Of a stretch of DNA of 64,000 bases, positions 56,090-64,000 are shown one piece after another (the first letter of the stretch is position 1; each line of letters begins with the position of its first letter). The stretch covers positions 78,555,954 to 78,619,953 of the forward strand of contig CM077665.1 of NCBI GenBank assembly GCA_039707655.1, read 5' to 3'. Made by a program: the position numbers and the translations under genes. Under the pieces are notes generated by a model that was not told where the DNA came from, searched no databases, and saw only the letters and a list, made by a program, of their open reading frames with translations. The DNA comes from Elymus sibiricus (Eukaryota; Streptophyta; Magnoliopsida; Poales; Poaceae).

Positions 56090-58080
56090 CAGATTTACAT
56101 TCAAAATTATTCCGAATGAAGAGCAATCCTCTCTCTCGGGGGCTTAGCTGCGAATCCGTTTCGCCTAAGTTCAAAACTTTTCCGAGTGTATTACATTCAT
56201 TACACTCGGAGACTTAGCTGCGAGCCAGTCTCGTCTAAGTTCAAAAATTACTCCGAGTGAAGAGCAGTCCTCTCTCTCGGGGGCTTAGCTGCGAATCCGT
56301 TTCGTCTAAGTTCAAAACGTTTCCGAGTGTATTACATTCAATACACTCGGAGACTTAGCTGCGAGCCAGTCCTCGTCTAAGTTCAAAAATTACTCCGAGT
56401 AAAGAGCAATCCTCTCTCTCGGGGGCTTAGCTGCGAATCCGTTTCGCCTAAGTTCAAAACTTTTCCGAGTGTATTACATTCAATACACTCGGAGACTTAG
56501 CTGCGAGCCAGTCTCGTCTAAGTTCAAAAATTACTCCGAGTAAAGAGCAATCCTCTCTCTCGGGGGCTTAGCTGCGAATCCGTTTCGCCTAAGTTCAAAA
56601 CTTTTCCGAGTGTATTACATTCAATACACTCGGAGACTTAGCTGCGAGCCAGTCTCGTCTAAGTTCAAAAATTACCCCGAGTGAAGAGCAGTCCTCTCTC
56701 TCGGGGGCTTAGCTGCGAATCCGTTTCGTCTAAGTTCAAAACGTTTCCGAGTGTATTACATTCAATACACTCGGAGACTTAGCTGCGAGCCAGTCCTCGT
56801 CTAAGTTAAAAAATTACCCCGAGTGAAGAGCAATCCTCTCTCTCGGGGGCTTTGCTGCGAATCCGTTTCGCCTAAGTTCAAAACTTTTCCGAGTGTATTA
56901 CATTCAATACACTCGGAGACTTAGCTGCGAGCCAGTCTCGTCTAAGTTCAAAAATTACTCCGAGTGAAGAGCAATCCTCTCTCTCTGGGGCTTAGCTGCG
57001 AATCCGTTTCGCCTAAGTTCAAAACTTTTCCGAGTGTATTACATTCAATACACTCGGAGACTTAGCTGCGAGCCAGTCTCGTCTAAGTTCAAAAATTACT
57101 CCGAGTGAAGAGCAATCCTCTCTCTCGGGGGCTTAGCTGCGAATCCGTTTCGCCTAAGTTCAAAACTTTTCCGAGTGTATTACATTCAATACACTCGGAG
57201 ACTTAGCTGCGAGCCAGTCTCGTCTAAGTTCAAAAATTACTCCGAGTGAAGAGCAATCCTCTCTCTCGGGGGCTTAGCTGCGAATCCGTTTCGCCTAAGT
57301 TCAAAACTTTTCCGAGTGTATTACATTCAATACACTCGGAGACTTGGCTGCGAGCCAGTCTCGTCTAAGTTCAAAAATTACTCCGAGTAAAGAGCAATCC
57401 TCTCTCTCGGGGGCTTAGCTGCGAATCCGTTTCGCCTAAGTTCAAAACTTTTCCGAGTGTATTACATTCAATACACTCGGAGACTTAGCTGCGACCCAGT
57501 CTCGTCTAAGTTCAAAAATTACTCCGAGTGAAGAGCAATCCTCTCTCTCGGGGGCTTAGCTGCGAATCCGTTTCGCCTAAGTTCAAAACTTTTCCGAGTG
57601 TATTACATTCAATACACTCGGAGACTTAGCTGCGAGCCAGTCTCGTCTAAGTTCAAAAATTACTCCGAGTAAAGAGCAATCCTCTCTCTCGGGGGCTTAG
57701 TTGCGAATCCGTTTCGCCTAAGTTCAAAACTTTTCCGAGTGTATTACATTCAATACACTCGGAGACTTAGCTGCGAGCCAGACCTCGTCTAAGTTCAAAA
57801 ATTACTCCGAGTGAAGAGCAATCCTCTCTCTCGGGGGCTTAGCTGCGAATCCGTTTCGCCTAAGTTCAAAACTTTTCCGAGTGTATTACATTCAATACAC
57901 TCGGAGACTTAGCTGCGAGCCAGTCTCGTCTAAGTTCAAAAATTACTCCGAGTAAAGAGCAATCCTCTCTCTCGGGGACTTAGCTGCGAATCCGTTTCGC
58001 CTAAGTTCAAAACTTTTCCGAGTGTATTACATTCAATACACTCGGAAGCTTAGCTGCGAGCCAGTCCTCATCTAAGTCCC
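56090..58080. repeat. 14-copy, 141-bp tandem array with embedded hairpins
   Basis: The junction TCGCCTAAGTTCAAAAC recurs every 141-142 bp from 56161 to about 57996. Each unit consists of two related ~70-bp halves (both have CTTAGCTGCGA..CC and CTAAGTTCAAAA). It contains the perfect inverted repeat CCGAGTGTATT / AATACACTCGG around a 6-nt loop. Units are nearly identical. The array lies between pol and the antisense gene. Confidence 0.95.
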
Positions 58081-58309
58081 AAATTCTTTCGAGTGCAGAA
58101 CACCCGTTTCACTCGAGAATCAAATAAATTCGGCCAAGCTAATTGTTAGAAAGCGAAATGCGAGTAAGACTAAAATCTCCGGCGCAGCAGAAACTTGTTC
58201 GCGCAAAAGGGAAGTTCTCAGGCTTAAAGCCTGAACGAAGTTTACTCGGTTACACCAACACTCGGCATACCGAGGCAAATAAAGTTTTTACCATAAGCAA
58301 AATACCAAT

Positions 58310-61300
58310 TTAAGCTCCAGCAGGACTTGAAGGCTCAACAAAGGTATCCAGGTCGATTCCGTCGGCGATCCGAGTGGCAGCATCGATGAAAGTCTCCATG
58401 AAATCTTCAAATTTGAGTTTCTTCGTGTTGGTCACTCGGAGATCCTTCAGTTTGTCCTCTCTAGCTTCCTTGCAATGAACCCTGACGAGAGAAAGTGCCA
58501 CGTCAGCTCCACAGCGGGCAGCAGATTTCTTCCACGATTGCACTCGATTGGGAATCTCATTGAGCCGAGTCATCATTGACTCGAGGTCAGTCTGGAGAGG
58601 ATCTTCAGGCCACAGTTCCTTGTCGACCTTCTCAAATGCAGCTCTCAGCCGAGTGATGAATCCTTGGACGCTCTTAAGACGAGCTTCGAGACGAAACATA
58701 TCCATGGCCACGGCGTCTCCGACGAGAGACTTTGTGGGGTCCAGATTGGGTTCAATTTCTTCAGTTTCTTTTTCGAAGTCTCGACAGAATTCTACATGAA
58801 GAGAAAGTGAAAGGATGATTATAATACCATTCTGGAAAAACCGGAGAAATTCATTCGACAAACGAGGGTTACCTTCGAGCATGCTGAACATTTTCTTCGC
58901 AAAGTCTCCCAAGTGTTTCTCCAGAGCGGTCTTACTCTTGGTCTGCTCTTCGAGTTTTTTGATCCACTCGGATCGTTCCTGCTTGAGCTTGGCGTTCTCC
59001 TCTTCCAGTTTACTGGCTGCTGCAAGTTTCTTCTCAGCAGCTGCAGTCTTCTCCTTCGCTTCCTTCTGAGCATCAGCAAGTGATTTGTCCTTGTCCTCGA
59101 GCGCTTTCTTCATGGTATCTAAAGAAATAGCATTGTTGAGGCGCACTCGGAGACGACGGTTTTCATCACGTACGTCTGTTCGAGTGGATTCACTCGGTTC
59201 AAAAGATGGAAATTGAAAGTGATAATACAATTGATCAACAAAGATTACCTCCCAAAGTCTTCAGTTCGGTCTGTGCACGGTCCAGGTTGTTGTTCGTCAG
59301 TTCCAGATCCAGCAGAAGTCGGTTCTTTTCCTTCTCCAGCTCGACGTACTTGGTCCCGAGCCCACAGGCTTTCTGAAATCAGCAGAAATAGGGGTTCAGT
59401 CGACATAACCATTTCTCTACTCCCGAGTGGAAAAGGTCAATTGCACTCGACTGAAAGACGGCCCGCCACCCCACCCCACAACCCTATACAAGCATCATAC
59501 CATGGTTGATGGAAATGATGTCCATGAAACCTGCAAAATGGTTCTAAAGACTACTGCCCATCGTCAACGATCGACAGTAGTCTCGGGGACTACACCCAGT
59601 GGGTGCACTCAGCGTGCCCCCACTGGAAACGAAAACACTCGACCAGGTCTGGCCTGTCCGAGTATAAAAGAAAGAAGCAAGCAACCGAACATCGTCTCTA
59701 TCAGACCACCGCCGAAGCAAGCACTCGACGGCGGCCTCGGGGACTACACCCAGTGGGTGCACTCAGCGTGCCCCCACTGGACCCATTTTTACTCGACAAG
59801 GTCTGCCCTGTCGAATGGAAACAATATTAAGACCCCCGCCGATGCCTTCGTCATTCGACAGCGGTCTCGGGGACTACACCCAGTGGGTGCACTCAGCGTG
59901 CCCCCACTGGACCAGAAACTATTTGGTCTACTGGCGAAGAAAAACACCCCAGTGGGTGTAAAATCAAGACGGACAGGAATTCAATCGGAAATGAACTTAC
60001 AATACCACTTACTCGGACGTTGGCCTGAAGCGCTGAGCTGGCATCATAGGCTAACTTGCTGGCTTCATACGCCTCCTTTGTTCGTAGCATCATCTGCCCA
60101 GCCTGGATCATGGCTTCCTTGGCAGCTCCGGTTTGGTCCTCCGGGACGTGGTACAAAGGGTATGCAGGCGTCGAGTGAATTGGTGTAGTCAATGGAGCAG
60201 CTGGAGGTGCTTGGGATTGTCCGATCTGCGTCGAAGCCACCAGAGTAGAAGTGGCCGGCGGAGCACTCGACAGCAGAGTTACAAGGCTTGGAGGCGTCGC
60301 AGCACTCGTCCCACGGGGCGTCTGGGCAGACGGTGGTCCCCGAGTGTCCACGCGTGGAGCCTCCAGAAGCACAGCTTCATCCTCCGCTCCCCGCCGCGGC
60401 TCCTCATCATCTTCCAGTTCGATGACTTCGTCAGCTGCATTCGACAATGTCAAATCTAGACACTCGACAATTATTCTTCAGCAAGCAGCGTAAAGTGTGG
60501 GATTGTCATACCTCGTAGGGAGGTGGCCGCATCAGGAGTGTCTACTTCCATATGGTCTCCATCATCCCGATGGGGCGACGTTACGGAGGTAGCGGCTCTG
60601 GCAAATATATTTCACTCGGTCAACGTCAACATAAAGTTCTTCAACAGCAGAATAAGGAAAACGAACACTCACGTGGAGGCAACAGGCACGGCTATCTTGA
60701 TTCGAGGCAGGGCCTTCCGAGGCTTTGGCACGTCTGGCTTGAGCTGTTTCGCAGCCTTTTCAGTCGACCCCGATGCCGCGACACGGTCACGTTTCGGGTT
60801 CCTTGTGCTCGACGCCACTGTTTTGCTCGGGGTGACCTCCGGGTCGTTCTGCTGCCTGGCTCGACGCTCGGTGCGCGAAAGGACAGGGGCTTCCACCTCA
60901 TCCTCATCCAGGTCGTCATCACTGCTCTCGGTGTCGTCAGCATAGTCACCGTCCGCGCTGCCGTCGACGCTTCCTTCCTCTTCTTCAGGATGTTCTCCAT
61001 TGGGTATGGGCGAGTACATGTTCGTAAATTCCTGCGAGGTTCAAGCTTCAAATTCAGTCGACTGAAGATTCAGTTACTCGGCAAAGTATTAAAACAATCG
61101 ACAAATATATGACTCACCAAGTTCTTTGGCGGGTTCAAAGCGGAGAAAGGCGGAATTCGTTTGGATCCTTCCGGGTTATCACAGGCTCCAGTGATGCTCC
61201 TGAGCCACTGAGAAACAGTCTGATCGGAAACTTCCTCAGGATGAGTCCGAGTGGTATCCTCAGGGCCCGAATAATGCCACATGGTGTGATCTCGAGCTTG

Positions 61301-62098
61301 GAGAGGCTGAATTCGCCGACTCAGAAACGTTTCAAGGAGGTCCAGACCAGTCACTCCACCGCGGATCAGTTCGGATATGGCGTTCACTAAGATCCCTACC
61401 TGGATTTTCTCTACCTTTGTCACGTACAGCGGTTTGGGAGTAACAGGTCGATCCAAGGTGAAGGGAGGAAGCCCAGTCGACATATTTGGCGATGCGACAT
61501 CTTTGCAGTAAAACCAGGTCGACTGCCATCCCCGAACAGAATCGGGAAAGGTCATAGAGGGGAACCCACTCCTACCTCTCTTCTGAATCCCTAAGCCACC
61601 ACACAGTTGGATCACATTGGTTTTGTTATCTTTGGGATTGGCTTTCTTGACAGCTTGGGATCGGACAGAGAATATGTGCTTGAACAAACCCCAATGTGGG
61701 GGACAGCCCAGGAAACATTCGCACAAAGTTACGAAGCAGGAAAGATATGCAATCGCATTCGGAGGAAGGTGGTGGAGTTGCGCTCCAAAATAGTTCAAGA
61801 AAGCACGGATGAACGGATGGGGAGGCATGGAGAAACCTCGCTCGATGTGGGTGAGAAGCAGAACTCGCTCGCCGTCGCGTGGCTCCGGCTCGATCTCCCC
61901 CTTCGGCAACCGCCAGGAATCGGCAGCTATCAACCCGTCGACGACGAGTTTGTCCACATCTTCCGCAGTGACCGTCGATTGGAGAAAATCCCCCTGGATC
62001 CACCCCGGCGGCACCGTCGACCGGGCTCCCGACGACTTCTTCGCCTTGGCGCCTCCCCTCTGGGCGCGCTCGAGCTTCTCCGTCTTGCCCTTCGTCAT
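58310..62098 (-). CDS. Antisense multi-exon gene of retrotransposon Z (plant gypsy-type transposon domain plus coiled coil)
   Basis: Start ATG 62098 (MTKGKTEKLERAQRGGAKAK). Exon 1 (61118-62098) has the domain known as 'putative gypsy type transposon' in plants: HPFIRAFLNYFGAQLHHLPP, then WFYCKDVASPNMSTGLPPF. Probable later exons are 60673-61031 (acidic, Ser/Asp-rich), 60512-60597, 60013-60455, 59249-59372 and pieces within 58310-59205. Donors and acceptors fit GT-AG. The last exons are a long coiled coil (KEKNRLLLDLELTNNNLDRA; ALEDKDKSLADAQKEAKEKT) and end SPAGA. The exon frame sum was checked only in part, so exact exon limits may shift. Function unknown; such genes are carried antisense in Tat-branch elements. 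Not a host gene. Confidence 0.75.
59565..59915. repeat. Three direct copies of a palindromic 45-bp motif in an intron of the antisense gene
   Basis: GGGGACTACACCCAGTGGGT, then GCACTCAGCGTGCCCCCACTGG, is found near 59584, 59741 and 59871. CCAGTGGG and CCCACTGG can pair, giving a hairpin in each copy. Confidence 0.85.
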
Positions 62099-62673
62099 GG
62101 CGGCGGCGGTCAACGAAGCAGAGCAGGGCGGAGGAAGAAGAGGAGAGGAGTGGATTTGGGAGAAAAATACTGTGCCAGCACCGGCGTCGTCGCCTCTTAT
62201 ATGCACTCAAGTGAGCCACTGACCTGCGGGCCCGCCGGATCTCTGAATATCCCGAAATCAGAGGAGGAGCGACACGTGGCGATTTGGGCGGCGCGATAAT
62301 CGAGGCGTCGTTCCCGCACTTGCTTTAGCAGTTACGCCATCTCCGCTGCGCGCGCGCGCTCTTATCCAAATTTCGAAGCCCGCGAGGCTCGGACCCGGTG
62401 GAGCAAACTATTTCGTCAGAAGATTTTCCAGATCACTCGGACCTGTTTTCAAGTTCAGTTTTACTCGGACTCTCGAACCAGTTTTACTCGGACCGGTTTT
62501 CAAGCTCAGTTTTACTCGGATAACTTCAAGACGGAATTGATCAGGGCAAACGGTTAAGGTTTCAATCGACGCAGATTTCGAGGAAGCCTCAAAATACACT
62601 CGGAGTTTTGGTGTCTCGTTTGAACCTGCATTGACACCTTTTACCCTCGAACCCCGATCCATTCGGGGGCTAA
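62099..62673. other. 5' flank of the antisense gene and 3' end of Z
   Basis: GC-rich to ~62400 with a TATA-like TCTTATATGCA around 62194 on the plus strand. Then repeated TTTTACTCGGA(C/T) motifs (62450-62520), then the purine-rich tract. Confidence 0.5.
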
Positions 62674-63260
62674 TGATGGGGATACGTACCTAGGGTAGGG
62701 TTATAGGCCTGACCTACATATCCTACCTGATGACACTGCCCCAGAAAGCTTAAGGGCCACAAGGAAGTCTCCGACTGAAATAGCGAAGAAGCATAAGTCA
62801 CTCGACAATATACACTCGGAGGTGCCTTTCACTCGACGGTTATCTTTCACTCGGAAGAGTCTGAAGACAGTCGACCGCAGGAGTCCAGAAGTCACCCCAG
62901 GGAGGCTAACGGGCAAACATTCATCAAGATCATTAACAGCATTTATGGTGTACGTTACCAGTAACGTACACCTCTTTATGACCACGATTAAACCCCTTAA
63001 TACCGGACGTTATGAGGGGCAGCACACTCTATATAAGCCACCCCTCCTCGCTGGTAGAGGGGTTCGGAACCTTTTGTAACACAACACACATATTTCACTC
63101 GACAGAGTAGAGAGCTCTCCGGAGCACTGAGACGTAAGGCTGTTACCTCCACGAGAGGGGCCTGAACTCATACATCTGTGTGTACAACCTCGCCGTAGCT
63201 AAGACTCTGCTCTCTCCTTTCGTACCCCTACCTTCTACTGTCAGGCTTGCTCCCACGACA
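62674..63260 (+). repeat. Right LTR of retrotransposon Z
   Basis: 587 bp. By eye it differs from the left LTR at two bases (CTGATGACAC for CTGAGGACAC, and GGGGCCTGAA for GGGGCATGAA). Confidence 0.95.
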
Positions 63261-63490
63261 GCGCCAGACGACGAGGCCGGCTGGGCGCCACCGCCCCCGT
63301 CCTCGGCGGCCGCCTCGGCCCTCACGGCGTACTCCTCCAGAACGTTGGCGCCTCGTGGGGCAGCGCGGGGGGCGGGGATCCGGCGGCACAGCTGCGGATC
63401 CGGTGCGGGAGGCGGACGGAGGTGCACGTCGACAGCAGCCGGTGGCATGCAGGGCCGGCGGGCGGAAACGACCGTCGAGAACGGACGCAC
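63261..63490 (-). pseudogene. Host-gene exon, 5' half, interrupted by retrotransposon Z
   Basis: The minus-strand frame begins right after an acceptor (TTTTTCCTCACCTCATCGCAG, 63491-63511). It is open for 76 codons: VRPFSTVVSARRPC, a Pro/Arg-rich stretch, then NVLEEYAVRAEAAAEDGGGG and SSSGA at the Z junction. An ATG occurs at codon 15. The Arg/Ser/Ala-rich start could be an organelle-targeting peptide. The gene is not recognised. The frame continues into 50981 once Z and one GCGCC are removed, so the exon was open until the insertion. Confidence 0.65.
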
Positions 63491-63656
63491 CTGCGATGAG
63501 GTGAGGAAAAAGACGAGCAGTCAACGCTGAGAAAAAACAGAGGATGAGCGCTGCGATTCGATCGGGATCGAAGGGCCAAGGAGTCGTTCGGTAGTTTTGC
63601 AAATAAAATCTGGTGTGCCAGATACATATTTCGTTTGTTAAATTTTGTCTAAATAA

Positions 63657-63753
63657 TACTCTCTTTGTCCCAAAATAAGTGTCTCAAGCTTAGTACAACT
63701 TTGTACTAGAGCTAGTACAAAGTTAAGACACTTATTTTGGGACGGAGGGAGTA
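63657..63753. mobile_element. Short Stowaway MITE
   Basis: About 97 bp. CTCTCTTTGTCCCAAAATAA at one end and its complement TTATTTTGGGACGGAGGGAG at the other, TA-flanked; a single hairpin. Confidence 0.9.
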
Positions 63754-64000
63754 GTAGAATATTTTATCACCCGGCATCTGCATAAAAAAAATGCATATAG
63801 CCCAATACTCATGCCTTGCACAATAAGAAAAGGTATTCAATTGTCTCTTGTCCAAAATAAAAGCTCTGCAATTTTTATTGTTCAACTAAGTGGCGAGCCT
63901 TGTAACACAACTTTAATGGTGAGATCAATATGATTTCTCAATTATTGGGAAAAGCACAACAGGATTATTTTCGAGGAACCTCAACAAGAAGGATCACTTG
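63754..64000. other. Unassigned DNA at window end
   Basis: 63840-64000 resembles 11820-11945 (blocks TTTAATGGT, TTATTTTCGAGGAAC). One frame reads NGEINMISQLLGKAQQDYFR but is too short to call. Confidence 0.35.

Larger units (their letters stand above)
50982..63260 (+). mobile_element. Gypsy LTR retrotransposon Z, 12.3 kb, Tat-like, recently inserted
   Basis: Two 587-bp LTRs (50982-51568 and 62674-63260), TSD GCGCC at 50977-50981 and 63261-63265. Primer-binding-like TTGGCGCCCACCGTGGGG follows the left LTR, and a purine-rich tract TTCGGGGGCTAA precedes the right LTR. Order: gag remnant, protease, then pol (RT, RNase H, integrase), a 2-kb tandem array, an antisense multi-exon gene, LTR. Antisense genes of this type mark the Tat/Grande/RIRE2 branch of Gypsy. 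By eye the LTRs differ at two sites only. Confidence 0.95.

Noticed and set aside
56090..58080. Regular repeat spacing resembling a CRISPR array
   Set aside because: The 141-bp units are repeated along their whole length without unique spacers, inside a plant retrotransposon.

Overview
This window is plant nuclear DNA, almost certainly from a Triticeae grass (wheat, barley or Aegilops). The signs are spliced genes with GT-AG introns, many Stowaway-type MITEs (CTCCCTCC termini, TA target sites), hAT and Tourist MITEs, Gypsy LTR retrotransposons with grass-type LTRs (starting TGATACGTCTCC or TGATGGGG), and genes scattered in repeat nests. Species and chromosome cannot be read from the sequence.

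Layout. 1-5.2 kb: the last eight exons of an SHPRH-type SNF2/RING ubiquitin ligase (+). 6.7-8.7 kb: a group III WRKY gene (+, three exons). 8.8-19.4 kb: intergenic DNA with MITEs, a duplicated piece of the WRKY 3' flank, a diverged tandem duplication and a CACTA remnant. 19.4-45.8 kb: a nest of transposons. 46.3-48.0 kb: a second group III WRKY gene (+), a tandem paralogue of the first. 48.9-50.4 kb: a degenerate ~114-bp tandem array. 51.0-63.3 kb: a young, nearly complete Tat-like Gypsy element inserted in an exon of an unidentified minus-strand gene. 63.3-64 kb: the rest of that exon, a Stowaway MITE and unassigned DNA.

The nest can be peeled in order from target-site duplications (TSDs). 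(1) A ~1.76-kb LINE-like element (19378-45763, 15-bp TSD) landed in the promoter of the second WRKY gene. (2) A 24.6-kb Mutator-like element (MULE, 20856-45470, 9-bp TSD) inserted into it. This MULE carries a minus-strand MuDR-type transposase gene running in from its right end and a plus-strand GRF zinc-finger/transmembrane gene running in from its left end. (3) A second, 3.96-kb MULE (40163-44124, 9-bp TSD) inserted into that transposase gene. It carries two convergent non-transposase genes, one ending in a SUMO-interaction-like motif and one with a ubiquitin-interaction-like motif. (4) A 13-kb Gypsy element (26355-39394, 5-bp TSD) inserted in the same transposase gene. (5) That Gypsy element contains the 3' part of another LTR element. 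Removing each insertion with one TSD copy brings the transposase frame back together, although separate stop codons show the gene is dead.

The best candidates for something undescribed are the two MULEs with MuDR-like convergent architecture but unusual partner genes, the 26-kb displacement of a WRKY promoter, and the 14-unit 141-bp hairpin array in the young Gypsy element.
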